DNA from: an uncultured Spirochaetaceae bacterium | GTDB lineage: Bacteria; Spirochaetota; Spirochaetia; Treponematales; Treponemataceae | Reading direction: 5' to 3' | NCBI GenBank assembly: GCA_902766125.1 | Contig: CACXCG010000032.1 | Coordinates: forward strand, 1-64,000 | Length of the DNA: 64,000 nt | Shown here: piece after piece, positions 1-8,660 of the stretch | Layout: each line of letters begins with the position of its first letter | Numbering within the stretch: the stretch's first letter is position 1 | Notes under the pieces: generated by a model | The model's database searches: none | What the model was told of the DNA's origin: nothing | Seen by the model: only the letters and a program-made list of their open reading frames with translations | Translations under genes and position numbers: made by a program

Positions 1-192
1 CGTGTTCTTGACAGTACGAGTGCAACTGCTGCAAAAGTCCGCGTACTGATTGAAAGCTCTGACGGGGTGGACAACTGGACAACAATTGGAGTCAGCTGTG
101 ACGTTGTTGAAGCATCTTGGCTTGCACTGGTAGATTCCTTTGAATATAAACTGATTAAAGACATCGAAAAGAAATATCAGAAACTGATGTGA
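1..192 (+). CDS. cimA: C-terminal end of citramalate/2-isopropylmalate synthase (partial)
   Basis: The gene enters from the left edge and is read from base 1 in frame to a TGA at 190-192, giving the last 63 residues. The tail ([19 protein letters not shown], then [20 protein letters not shown]) resembles the LeuA-type allosteric dimerisation domain, where the end product isoleucine or leucine binds. The pattern GVS..VVEASW.ALVDS.EYKL is closer to what I recall of citramalate synthases (CimA) than of LeuA, but the catalytic TIM barrel lies outside the window, so the choice between them is inference. leuB, ilvD and ilvB within 20 kb fit a branched-chain amino-acid role. Confidence 0.7.
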   Translation, partial: RVLDSTSATAAKVRVLIESSDGVDNWTTIGVSCDVVEASWLALVDSFEYKLIKDIEKKYQKLM

Positions 193-200
193 GGTACGGT

Positions 201-1226
201 ATGAGAAGATTTGAAGGTTACGAAAAAGGCGTTAACTTAGGCGGATGGTTTTCACAGTGTGATCATTCTAAACAGCGCTATGACACATTTATCAATGAAC
301 AGGATATTGCAGAGCTTTCTACATGGGGAATCGATCATCTTCGTCTTCCCATTGACTACAATCTGTTAGAAGATAAAGACGGTGCTTACATTGAAGAAGG
401 TTTTGCACGCATTGAAAAAGTAATCGTTACCTGCCGCCGTCACAAACTGAACATGGTGCTTGACCTTCATAAGACCGCAGGCTTTTCTTTTGATCAGGGT
501 GAAGCAGAAACCGGTTTCTTTTCCGATACTTCTTTGCAGGAACGCTTTTATCGCCTGTGGGAAGAACTGGCACGCCGTTTTGCAAAATATACCGACACTG
601 TTGCCTTTGAACTTTTAAACGAAGTTACCGACAAATGTTTTTCTTCTCTGTGGAACAATATCGCTGCAACCTGTATTAAACGAATCCGTGCAATTTGTCC
701 GGATGTATATATTCTGGTTGGCGGTTACTGGAACAACAGCATTGATGCGCTTGCTGATTTGAATCCTCCGTGTGATGATCACATCGTATATAACTTCCAC
801 TGCTACGAGCCGCTTCTGTTTACGCACCAGGGTGCATACTGGGTACGCGAAATGCCTAAACACTTCCGCATGAAGTTCCCCGATACCGCTGAATCATATC
901 AGAGAAATGCCAAGGCGCTTGAACTTCATTCATCCCCCTTTATTGACGAAATGAAAGAAGGAATGGTTGATGCAAGTCTGTTTGACAAACTGTTTGGTCA
1001 GGCAGTTAAAGTTGCAGAAGAACGCAATGCACTTTTGTACTGCGGCGAATACGGTGTTATCAATCTGGCAGATCTTCAGGATACGCTTGAGTGGTATAAG
1101 GCAATCAATGCTGCATTCGTTAAGTATAACATTGGACGCTGTGCCTGGAGTTACCGCGAAATGGATTTTGGTCTGTGCGATGAACATGCAAAACCAATCC
1201 TGAGCGAACTGAAACACTACCTGTAA
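201..1226 (+). CDS. Glycoside hydrolase family 5 (cellulase-type), cytoplasmic
   Basis: The 341-residue product has the GH5 TIM-barrel pattern: GVNLGGWFSQ near the N-terminus, HLRLPIDY, VLDLHK, the acid/base in FELLNEV (about residue 140) and the nucleophile in YCGEYG (about residue 280). It should hydrolyse beta-1,4- or beta-1,3-glucosidic bonds of oligosaccharides. There is no signal peptide, so it probably acts in the cytoplasm on imported oligosaccharides. The ATG at 201 is chosen because GAGG at 191-194 sits six bases upstream; a GTG at 189 in the same frame overlaps the previous stop and lacks a ribosome site. Specific substrate unknown. Confidence 0.85.
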   Translation: MRRFEGYEKGVNLGGWFSQCDHSKQRYDTFINEQDIAELSTWGIDHLRLPIDYNLLEDKDGAYIEEGFARIEKVIVTCRRHKLNMVLDLHKTAGFSFDQGEAETGFFSDTSLQERFYRLWEELARRFAKYTDTVAFELLNEVTDKCFSSLWNNIAATCIKRIRAICPDVYILVGGYWNNSIDALADLNPPCDDHIVYNFHCYEPLLFTHQGAYWVREMPKHFRMKFPDTAESYQRNAKALELHSSPFIDEMKEGMVDASLFDKLFGQAVKVAEERNALLYCGEYGVINLADLQDTLEWYKAINAAFVKYNIGRCAWSYREMDFGLCDEHAKPILSELKHYL

Positions 1227-1304
1227 GCATAAAATTTTTGTTGTAAGTGCTGTATATAACAAATTCTTTATAAAAAAACTATAGCCTTTGGGCACCGGTT
1301 GCTT

Positions 1305-1310
1305 TATAGT
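1305..1310 (+). promoter_or_regulatory. -10 box of a predicted leaderless promoter for the TolC-like gene
   Basis: TATAGT at 1305-1310 lies exactly six bases before the ATG at 1317, so the predicted +1 is the A of the ATG. The -35 at 17 bases (TAGCCT, 1282-1287) is weak. The AGAGG at 1311-1315 ends one base before the ATG, too close for a normal Shine-Dalgarno site. Prediction only. Confidence 0.4.
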
Positions 1311-1316
1311 AGAGGT

Positions 1317-2735
1317 ATGAAATACAGCAAACTGATTTTTACCTTCTGTTTCCTCTTTGTTTCGGCATCGGTTCATGCAGCAGAGACTTACTCTGTTCAG
1401 GAATTACTGGAAGGGTATCTGGCTAACGATCTGTCCATAAAGCAGCTTACGGCGTCTGCACAAAAGCAGCAGCTGAATGCTGACCTTACCCGGCTGGACA
1501 AAGGAATTGATGTTTCTCTTTCTACAGGAACGGTTACCGTTAAAACGGTTAACGGAGGCACCTCTGTTTCGTTTAAGCCCAGTGCAGAACTTACGGTACC
1601 GCAGGCATCAAATCTTACGGTTAGCGCGGGAAGTTCTTTTTCGTTTGATGATACTTCTTCTTCTGTTTCAAATACGTCCATTGCGTTTCAGGTAGACATT
1701 ATTTCATCTTCTTCTGCAGAACGCACCGTTTCTCTGCTTAAAGCAGAACGACAGGAAAAAGAAGCTGAACGCAAACTTGCAAACGGCTTTCTGAGTGCAG
1801 AAAAACAGTTTTATTCAGAACTGAAGGCGCTGTATAATGCGGCAAGTTCTTATGTGTCTGCTCAAAAATCTCTGTACGAAGATAAAATTTCTTTTGACCA
1901 GATTGTCGTACAGGGCTATGCAGAAAGTTCATCAAAATATCGTACCGCTTACATGAAATACATTACTTCCCGGCATTCTGCAGAGACTGCTGAACGTGAA
2001 CTGTTGCGTAAGGTTGTGGTGTTTGCCTCTAAGTGCGGCATTGAATACACCGAAACTGATGCAATGCAGTTTTTACCTTCGCTTATTCCCGAAGTAGAGC
2101 CGGTCGATGTGCTTTCTTTTGACAAAGAAAAATACACTGAGCTGGAAAGTGCGTTGTGGACTCAGTATATCAATCAGCTGAGCCGTGACGGAGACAGTTC
2201 TGTTACGCTGACAGCCGGTGCAGGCTTTACGTTTAACAATGCGCAGACAAGATCTGATTCCATAGATGCAAGTGCACGCTTTGCCTGGGATAAAATACTT
2301 TCGGTTAACGGCGGCGTTACCATTCCTGTCGGTACAGAAAATGAAGGTCCTGTCGTGTCACTTTCGCTTACGGTTAATCCGTTCGGAATTAAAAAGGCAT
2401 CAATCGAAAATCAGATAACACAGCTGAATGTTCAGCAGGAACTGTATGATATAGAATCTGCAGAGCGGAACTATGAAACTGCGGTGGTAAGCAGTCAGAC
2501 GCAGCTTTCTGACATTCTGTGGTCAATGCAGACAAATGAAGAATCGTATCAGCTGTACAAGTCTCTTGCACAGGATAACGAAAAATGGTTTTCACAGGGA
2601 ATCATCAGTGAAAGTGAACTGAAAAGTGCACTGACCAATTGCGAAACTTACCGGCTTAAATGTCTTATCAGTCAGATTGAACTGATTATCTATAATAACG
2701 AAACGCAGCTTATGTTCTGCAGGGATGGAGAATAG
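1317..2735 (+). CDS. TolC-family outer-membrane efflux protein
   Basis: Product of 472 residues with a clear signal peptide (MKYSKLIFTFCFLF..., cleavage expected near HAA|ETYS). SVQELLEGYLANDLSIKQL after it is the typical opening of TolC/OEP proteins, followed by two halves of long Gln/Glu/Ala-rich helices (ERQEKEAERKLANGF; IENQITQLNVQQELYDIESA) alternating with Ser/Thr-rich beta strands. It would form the outer-membrane channel for the MacA/MacB-like genes that follow. Start ATG 1317 is set by the signal peptide; the frame is open a few codons upstream (TTG 1299). The next gene starts one base after its stop. Confidence 0.8.
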   Translation: MKYSKLIFTFCFLFVSASVHAAETYSVQELLEGYLANDLSIKQLTASAQKQQLNADLTRLDKGIDVSLSTGTVTVKTVNGGTSVSFKPSAELTVPQASNLTVSAGSSFSFDDTSSSVSNTSIAFQVDIISSSSAERTVSLLKAERQEKEAERKLANGFLSAEKQFYSELKALYNAASSYVSAQKSLYEDKISFDQIVVQGYAESSSKYRTAYMKYITSRHSAETAERELLRKVVVFASKCGIEYTETDAMQFLPSLIPEVEPVDVLSFDKEKYTELESALWTQYINQLSRDGDSSVTLTAGAGFTFNNAQTRSDSIDASARFAWDKILSVNGGVTIPVGTENEGPVVSLSLTVNPFGIKKASIENQITQLNVQQELYDIESAERNYETAVVSSQTQLSDILWSMQTNEESYQLYKSLAQDNEKWFSQGIISESELKSALTNCETYRLKCLISQIELIIYNNETQLMFCRDGE

Positions 2736-2736
2736 A

Positions 2737-3780
2737 ATGAAAAAGAAACTTTCAAAAAAAGCAAAACTTTTGATTGCCACAGTGGTCTTTCTTGCGGTGG
2801 TTGCAGTTGTGCTTGTGTTTGCACGCAATAAGCTTGCATCAAAGAATTCGCTTTCAAACGTAACGTATACGGTACGCTCTGAAACGTACGAAAATGTCAT
2901 AGATATTTCAGGAACGGTTGCTGCTGCTCAGTCGCAGTCCCTGCAGGCGCTTTCTTCGGGAACGGTTGTTGCGGTGTATGTTCAGAAAGGAGACCGTGTA
3001 AAAAAAGGTGACGTTCTTGTTCAGCTTGATGACACGACACAGCAGTTTAATCTTGCTCAGCACGATTACAATATGGCAACCAAACGCATAAACGGTTCTG
3101 CCCGTGAACTGGAACTGATGGAAGCAGAACGCAAGGCACTGGTGCAGAAAATTACGGAACGAAAAGTAATTGCGACTTTTGACGGTATTATTGCAAATCT
3201 TAAGGTTTCTGTCGGAGATTCCCTTGATGCAAAAGATACGATTGGTACGCTGGTAGATACATCATATCTTACTGCAGAAGTAGAAGTTGCTGAAACTGAT
3301 GTCGTAAAACTGTCACAGGGACTGCCGGTAGAATTTACCTTCCCTGCATACGAAGGCGGTACTGTTGAAGGCTATGTTGTCGGCTGGCCTGCAATCGGTG
3401 AAGTTACTAACCGCGGTGCAACGGTCGTAAAAGTTCAGCTTAGGATTGATGAATACCCGGATGTTATTCTTCCAAACTTTTCGTTCAGCGGAGAAATAAA
3501 AGTAAGCCCCGATGAACACTATCTTCTGGTTGAACGCTATGCGGTTGCAAGCGATAAAGACGGTGCGTATGTAGAACTTGCGCGTACGGGAGAAAAGATT
3601 CCTGTCACCGTCCGTAACTACGATGCAACGTATGTAGAGATTTTGACCGGACTTTCCGGCGGAGAAGTGCTTAAAGCACAGAGTGTTGCCCGTGCTTCCG
3701 GCATGAGGCGTTCAGGCGGTTCTGGCGGTATGCCCAGTGGAGGTGGTATGCCTGCAGGTGGTCCTCCGGGAGGTTTCTAA
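2737..3780 (+). CDS. macA: MacA-type periplasmic adaptor (HlyD/RND membrane-fusion protein)
   Basis: Product of 347 residues: an N-terminal membrane anchor (KLLIATVVFLAVVAVVLVFA, about residues 10-30), then a lipoyl/barrel-sandwich half (SSGTVVAVYVQKGDRVKKGD), a short helical hairpin, the second half-motif (ATFDGIIANLKVSVGDSL) and a beta-barrel. This is the adaptor linking an inner-membrane ABC pump to a TolC channel. The hairpin is short compared with E. coli MacA. The C-terminus ends in a Gly/Met/Pro-rich tail. ATG 2737 is preferred over 2725 because GGAG at 2727-2730 precedes it by six bases. Its stop overlaps the next ATG (TAATG). Confidence 0.85.
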   Translation: MKKKLSKKAKLLIATVVFLAVVAVVLVFARNKLASKNSLSNVTYTVRSETYENVIDISGTVAAAQSQSLQALSSGTVVAVYVQKGDRVKKGDVLVQLDDTTQQFNLAQHDYNMATKRINGSARELELMEAERKALVQKITERKVIATFDGIIANLKVSVGDSLDAKDTIGTLVDTSYLTAEVEVAETDVVKLSQGLPVEFTFPAYEGGTVEGYVVGWPAIGEVTNRGATVVKVQLRIDEYPDVILPNFSFSGEIKVSPDEHYLLVERYAVASDKDGAYVELARTGEKIPVTVRNYDATYVEILTGLSGGEVLKAQSVARASGMRRSGGSGGMPSGGGMPAGGPPGGF

Positions 3781-4475
3781 TGGAAGTTATCAGAATGAAG
3801 GATGTGAAGCGCGAATATGCGGTCGGCGACGATGTAGTGCATGCGCTTCGGGGAATTTCGTTTTCCATTCAGCAGGGAGAATTTGTTACCATAATGGGAC
3901 CGTCTGGTTCTGGAAAATCTACCTGCATGAACATGATAGGCTGTCTTGACCGTCCGTCTTCAGGAATTGTAGAAGTAGGGGGAAAGGCAACTGCATCAAT
4001 GTCCGAAAAAGAACTGGCTCAGCTGCGGAATAAAACGGTTGGCTTTGTGTTTCAGCAGTATTTTCTGCTTCCTTCAATGACGTTGCTTGAAAACGTAATG
4101 CTTCCGCTCCGGTATGCAGGCGTAGACAAAAAGGAACGGGTTGAGCGTGCAAAAAAAGCACTTGCACAGGTTGGACTTACTGAACGCATGAATCACCGGC
4201 CTTACGAATTGTCAGGCGGACAGAAACAGCGTGCTGCCATTGCGCGTGCTACCGTCACCGAACCTCAGATTATTCTTGCTGACGAACCGACTGGTGCTCT
4301 GGACTCTGCAACCGGAAAAGCAGTTATGGATCTGTTCAGAAAAATAAATGCCTCAGGAACCACGGTTGTAATTGTTACCCATGATCCGCGTATTGGTGAA
4401 AGTTCAAACCGCTGCATACGCATTCTTGACGGAACCATTCAATCTGATACTTTGCAGGAGCATGCTGATGTTTGA
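3780..4475 (+). CDS. MacB/LolD-type ABC transporter ATPase
   Basis: Product of 231 residues with all ABC motifs: Walker A GPSGSGKST (about residue 40), Q-loop FVFQQYFLL, signature LSGGQKQRAAIARA, Walker [12 protein letters not shown] and the switch histidine in VIVTHD. The DEPTGALD pattern is typical of the MacB/LolD/FtsE branch. It is placed between the adaptor and the permease, overlapping both (1 base and 8 bases), so it powers this exporter. Natural substrate cannot be read from sequence; MacAB-like pumps export peptides, macrolides or lipoproteins. Confidence 0.9.
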   Translation: MEVIRMKDVKREYAVGDDVVHALRGISFSIQQGEFVTIMGPSGSGKSTCMNMIGCLDRPSSGIVEVGGKATASMSEKELAQLRNKTVGFVFQQYFLLPSMTLLENVMLPLRYAGVDKKERVERAKKALAQVGLTERMNHRPYELSGGQKQRAAIARATVTEPQIILADEPTGALDSATGKAVMDLFRKINASGTTVVIVTHDPRIGESSNRCIRILDGTIQSDTLQEHADV

Positions 4476-5661
4476 AGATTTTCTTAATTCACTGCAGAAT
4501 TTCAGACGCAACAAAATGCGTACTATGCTTTCAATTTTGGGCGTAATTATTGGCGTCGCTTCTGTTATTGTCATCATGAGTTTAGGCAGCAGCAGTACTA
4601 AACAGATTCAGGATACGCTTGGTTCTGCGGGACTTGATGTGGTAAGCATCAGTTCGGGATTTATGTCACGAAGGGGAAGCTCTTCTTCCATTACCTTTAA
4701 TGAATCGTTCCGCGAAGATTTGTATGACAGTGTTCCCGGCATTAAACAGGTGTGGTATAAAAACTCGTTGAATGCAACGCTTACCTATGGTACTTACAGT
4801 GCAAGTGCTCAGTGTACGGCGGTTGAAACCGGATATCTTGAAATGTACGGCATACAGCTTGATGACGGAGAATTCTTTTCCGTAACGGATAACGCAAAGG
4901 GTACTCAGAAAATCATCCTGGGAAACGAAATTGCGTCTTCTCTGTTTCCCAATGGCGATGCACTGGGTAAGAATATTCTTCTGGTTACCAGTAACGTTAC
5001 GTTCAGTTTTGAAGTCATAGGCGTTTTAAAAGAACAGTCAGCAGGAATGGAATCAACTTCTACCGGATGTTATATTCCGCGCGGATTTTATTCAAAGAAA
5101 ATTACACCTAACCCGACTGCTTCAACGGTTATGGTTCAGGCAGTTTCTGAAGATGCTGCAACTTCACTTGTGGATGTAATACAGTCTTATTGTGATAAAG
5201 TAAGCGGTTCTTCTAATTCAGTTTCTGTTTCAAGCATGCAGACAATGATTTCTCAGATGTCAAGCATAACCGGAACGCTTTCTGCAATGCTTGCAGCAAT
5301 CGCGGCAATTTCGCTGTTAGTCGGCGGTATAGGCATTATGAACATCATGATTGTAACCGTAACGGAACGCAAACAGGAAATCGGCATTCGTAAGGCTTTA
5401 GGTGCAAGTCCTGCGGTCATACGGCAGCTGTTTCTTGTGGAATCGGCAAGCATCACCATTATGGGAGGCATTGCGGGTATTCTTCTAGGCATTGCAATTA
5501 CGTTTGCTGCAGAATACGTTATGTCGCTTTCGTATGTAATCAGTGTTAATGCCTGCTTTGTTGCCTTTGCATTTTCTGTGTTTGTAGGTATTTTCTTTGG
5601 ATTAAGTCCTGCGTCCCGTGCTGCAAAACTCGATCCTGTCAAAGCCCTTGCGGGTGAGTAG
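4468..5661 (+). CDS. MacB-type ABC transporter permease (FtsX/MacB fold)
   Basis: Product of 397 residues: one N-terminal membrane helix (MRTMLSILGVIIGVASVIVI), a large periplasmic MacB-PCD domain (about residues 45-260) and three C-terminal helices including LLVGGIGIMNIMIVTVTERK, QEIGIRKALGAS and the end motif PASRAAKLDPVKALAGE, all hallmark FtsX-superfamily features. ATG 4468 is chosen because AGGAG at 4456-4460 lies seven bases upstream; ATG 4462 would be one base away. ATPase and permease are separate chains, unlike fused E. coli MacB. Last gene of the tolC-macA-ATPase-permease operon. Confidence 0.88.
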   Translation: MFEDFLNSLQNFRRNKMRTMLSILGVIIGVASVIVIMSLGSSSTKQIQDTLGSAGLDVVSISSGFMSRRGSSSSITFNESFREDLYDSVPGIKQVWYKNSLNATLTYGTYSASAQCTAVETGYLEMYGIQLDDGEFFSVTDNAKGTQKIILGNEIASSLFPNGDALGKNILLVTSNVTFSFEVIGVLKEQSAGMESTSTGCYIPRGFYSKKITPNPTASTVMVQAVSEDAATSLVDVIQSYCDKVSGSSNSVSVSSMQTMISQMSSITGTLSAMLAAIAAISLLVGGIGIMNIMIVTVTERKQEIGIRKALGASPAVIRQLFLVESASITIMGGIAGILLGIAITFAAEYVMSLSYVISVNACFVAFAFSVFVGIFFGLSPASRAAKLDPVKALAGE

Positions 5662-5676
5662 GCTATATGCTATACT
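5648..5676 (+). promoter_or_regulatory. Predicted sigma-70-type promoter of leuB
   Basis: TTGCGG (5648-5653), a 17-base spacer and TATACT (5671-5676) preceded by TGC, an extended -10. The -35 lies in the last codons of the permease gene. Predicted start near 5683 gives a 25-base leader with a GAGGTG ribosome site. Confidence 0.5.
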
Positions 5677-5707
5677 TGCACAACTAAACTTGAAGAGGTG
5701 GCTTGAT

Positions 5708-6796
5708 ATGGAAAAGAACATAGCCTTGATTCCCGGAGACGGAATTGGTCCAGATGTAGTTGCAGAAGCAGTAAATGTACTTGATGCTGTTGCAAAAAAA
5801 TACGGACACAAATGGAATTATACAACCGTTACTGCAGGTGGTGCTGCTATTGATAAATGGGGTAAACCGCTTCCTCAGGATCAGCTTGATATTTGTCTTG
5901 CAAGCGATGCTGTACTGTTAGGTGCTGTCGGTGGTCCTAAGTGGGATAATGTTGCTCCCGAGATTCGTCCGGAAAAAGCACTTCTTGGTTTGCGCGGCGG
6001 CATGAAAGTGTATGCAAACCTTCGTCCTGCGGTTATGTTCCGCCAGCTTAAGGATGCCTGTCCGCTTAAAGACGAAATTGTCGGCGAAGGCCTTAACATT
6101 CTGATTGTACGCGAACTTATCAGCGGTATTTACTTTGGTGAACGTGGAACTGCTGCTGACGGAAAGAGTGCCTGGGATACCGAAAAATACACCTGGGAAG
6201 AAATTGAACGCATTGTCCGTATGGGCTTTGAGTTTGCTCAGAAACGCAAGAAGCATCTGACCGTTATTGACAAGGCTAACATCCTTAATTCAAGCCGTCT
6301 GTGGCGTAAGGTTGCAGAAACTGTTCACGAAGAATACAAAGATGTAGAACTTGACTTTTTGTACATAGACAATGCCGCAATGCAGCTGGTGCGTAATCCC
6401 CGCCAGTTTGACGTTATTGCAACCAGCAATATGTTCGGTGACATTCTGTCTGACGAAGCAAGTCAGATTACCGGCAGTATCGGTATGCTGGCAAGTGCTT
6501 CTCTGGGTGCTTCAGGTCCCGGTCTGTACGAGCCGATTCATGGTTCTGCTCCTGATATTGCAGGAAAAGACCTTGCTAACCCGCTTGCAACCATCCTGAG
6601 TGCTGCCATGCTGCTGCGCTACAGCTTTGGCCTTGAAACAGAAGCTAAGGCTATTGAAGATGCAGTGGATGCTGTTCTGGATGAAGGCTGGCGTACCGGA
6701 GACATTGCCGGAAGTTCCCGCGATGCAGTAAAGGCTAACGGAAAGCTTGCTGGTACAAAGAAAATGGGCGCTCTGGTCGTTGAACACCTGAAATAA
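5708..6796 (+). CDS. leuB: 3-isopropylmalate dehydrogenase
   Basis: Product of 362 residues, the usual LeuB length. It opens with [17 protein letters not shown] and carries the LeuB-type substrate loop [21 protein letters not shown], the Lys/Asn region VIDKANIL, the metal-binding [12 protein letters not shown] and the NAD motif [16 protein letters not shown]. It oxidises 3-isopropylmalate to 2-oxoisocaproate in leucine synthesis; in organisms using citramalate synthase it can also oxidise 3-methylmalate toward isoleucine. ATG 5708 follows a GAGGTG site. leuC and leuD are not in the window. Confidence 0.93.
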   Translation: MEKNIALIPGDGIGPDVVAEAVNVLDAVAKKYGHKWNYTTVTAGGAAIDKWGKPLPQDQLDICLASDAVLLGAVGGPKWDNVAPEIRPEKALLGLRGGMKVYANLRPAVMFRQLKDACPLKDEIVGEGLNILIVRELISGIYFGERGTAADGKSAWDTEKYTWEEIERIVRMGFEFAQKRKKHLTVIDKANILNSSRLWRKVAETVHEEYKDVELDFLYIDNAAMQLVRNPRQFDVIATSNMFGDILSDEASQITGSIGMLASASLGASGPGLYEPIHGSAPDIAGKDLANPLATILSAAMLLRYSFGLETEAKAIEDAVDAVLDEGWRTGDIAGSSRDAVKANGKLAGTKKMGALVVEHLK

Positions 6797-6814
6797 GTTC
6801 CGAATAGTTTAAAC

Positions 6815-6843
6815 TTGTCAAAACACCCATACTGTGCTATTCT
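6815..6843 (+). promoter_or_regulatory. Predicted promoter of the HD-GYP gene
   Basis: TTGTCA (6815-6820), 17-base spacer, TATTCT (6838-6843) preceded by TGC (extended -10). The predicted start is near 6850, giving a leader of about 17 bases before ATG 6867 with no strong ribosome site. Confidence 0.5.
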
Positions 6844-6866
6844 TTATATAAGAGTAAAAAGTATAT

Positions 6867-8660
6867 ATGGATGTTTTGGCAGTCGAACAGCTCATTACAA
6901 ATTTCTCCGTTTTCCTTTCTGTTCTCTGTGTTGTTATTGCGGTAATGCAGCCCGCATCGCAGCAGCAGAAGATTGTCATGTCTTATGCAGTTTTTTCTCT
7001 TATAACCTGTATAGGGTATCTGGGTATTGTGTATTCAGAAGCATCTCTTCGCCTTCTGATTTATGCAACAAAGTGTAAGTACATAGGTTCTCTTTCTGTT
7101 TCCATTACCTTTATGCTGCTTTTACGCTATCTGCATGTATCCGTTCCCAAGTGGGTGCTTGGTTTGTTCTGTACCGTCATAGTGTTCCTTATGCTGCAGA
7201 TCATGAGTTTTGATTCTCCTGCTGCGTTTCAGTTTGCCGATCCACGCTCATGGCTTGCATTTATGCGTACCTGGCTGTTTAAAGACTATTATGCAGAACT
7301 GCTTCATGGAATTCCGTATCTTCATAAGGTGAATAACTGGGGGCATACGCTGTATGTCGTATTCCTTGTAAGTTACATGGCTGTGTATTCCTTTGTTCAC
7401 TTCCGCACCATACGTCATAATCTTTCTGTTGATGTGGTAAACCTTTCGTTTTTGTATGTCATCATCATGCTGCCTGCACTCTGTTATATTGCAGAAAAGA
7501 TTTTTATAAAAGCAATCGGATATGAAGCAATTCCTCTGGTTCCCATTGGATTTGATCTTTCGAATGTCTTTTTCCTGTATCTGATATACGGAAGAAAATT
7601 CTGTAATGTAGATGCACTTGCAAATCCTGCTGTATTTGATGCCATCAGTACGCCGGCATTTATACTTGACAAAAAGTACCGCGTTATTAATATCAACAAA
7701 AAAGCATTTGAAATTTTTACCGAAGTTACCGAACAGGACATGGGGAAGCATCTGTTTGAAGCCGTTAATCAGATGAATGTTCCCATTATAGATGCAATGC
7801 TTAAAGTCGGAACTCAGGTGGATGCAGAAAACGAATACATCATGGTTGGCGATAATGCTTTCCATCCGCGTATGCTGGTGCTGGGTTCAAGACGAAAACC
7901 GCAGGGCTATGTTATCTGGCTTGAAGACGTAACGCTCCTGCACGATTATAAACAGAATCTTGAATTTGAAGTTGCAAAGAAAACCGAAGAACTGCAGTTT
8001 ACTGCCGACAAAATGCGTGCTATGCGCGATCAGATGGTTATTGGTTTCTCTGCAATTGCTGAACGCCATGATCTTTCTTCAAAGGGACACTTGCGCAGAA
8101 CGGCAAACTATACCGAAGCCATTGCCTTTGAACTGATGCTTGAAAAGAAATTTCCCGAGCAGATTGATTTTTCTTATGTTGAACGTATGGCACAGATTGC
8201 TCCGTTACACGATATTGGAAAAATCTACATTGACCGTTCCATACTGAACAAAACAGGAAAACTTACCGACGAAGAACGCCGTATTATGGAAACGCACACA
8301 ACGCTGGGTGCTCAGTTTATAGACAAAACCATGAAAGAAAACGTTGACCAGCAGTATGTGCAGATGGCAAAAGATGTTGCCTGCGCTCATCATGAGTGGT
8401 GGGATGGAACAGGGTACCCCGGTCACTTATGCGGAAACGCAATTCCTTTGTGTGCACGCATTATGGCTGTTGCCGATGTGTTTGATGCCCTGGTTACCGA
8501 ACGGCCTTACAAAAAAGCGTTTTCCGTCAGCGAAGCCTATGACATTATCAGAAAAGGAAGCGGTTCGCATTTTGATCCGCGCATAGTTGATGCGTTTGAA
8601 GCAATCAGATCTCAAGTAGAAGAAATCCAGATGGTTGTTGACGATAACTCATCAATCTGA
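6867..8660 (+). CDS. Membrane-bound HD-GYP domain protein (likely c-di-GMP phosphodiesterase)
   Basis: Product of 597 residues. The first ~230 residues form about seven hydrophobic helices, resembling the 7TM input module of some histidine kinases. A PAS-like segment follows (FDAISTPAFILDKKYRVININK, about 255-350), then a coiled linker (LEFEVAKKTEELQFTADKM). The C-terminal domain has HDIGK (about 448), HTTLGA, HHEWWDGTGYPG (about 508) and MAVADVFDALVTERPYK, the HD-GYP signature of enzymes that hydrolyse cyclic di-GMP. Activity is inferred from the family. The last nine bases overlap the 3' end of the convergent helicase gene. Confidence 0.88.
   Translation: MDVLAVEQLITNFSVFLSVLCVVIAVMQPASQQQKIVMSYAVFSLITCIGYLGIVYSEASLRLLIYATKCKYIGSLSVSITFMLLLRYLHVSVPKWVLGLFCTVIVFLMLQIMSFDSPAAFQFADPRSWLAFMRTWLFKDYYAELLHGIPYLHKVNNWGHTLYVVFLVSYMAVYSFVHFRTIRHNLSVDVVNLSFLYVIIMLPALCYIAEKIFIKAIGYEAIPLVPIGFDLSNVFFLYLIYGRKFCNVDALANPAVFDAISTPAFILDKKYRVININKKAFEIFTEVTEQDMGKHLFEAVNQMNVPIIDAMLKVGTQVDAENEYIMVGDNAFHPRMLVLGSRRKPQGYVIWLEDVTLLHDYKQNLEFEVAKKTEELQFTADKMRAMRDQMVIGFSAIAERHDLSSKGHLRRTANYTEAIAFELMLEKKFPEQIDFSYVERMAQIAPLHDIGKIYIDRSILNKTGKLTDEERRIMETHTTLGAQFIDKTMKENVDQQYVQMAKDVACAHHEWWDGTGYPGHLCGNAIPLCARIMAVADVFDALVTERPYKKAFSVSEAYDIIRKGSGSHFDPRIVDAFEAIRSQVEEIQMVVDDNSSI

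Noticed and set aside
7248-7865. 205-codon antisense ORF inside the HD-GYP gene
   Set aside because: It lies opposite a well-supported coding frame, shows no family motif and is of odd Cys/Ile/Lys-rich composition; a shadow of the real gene.
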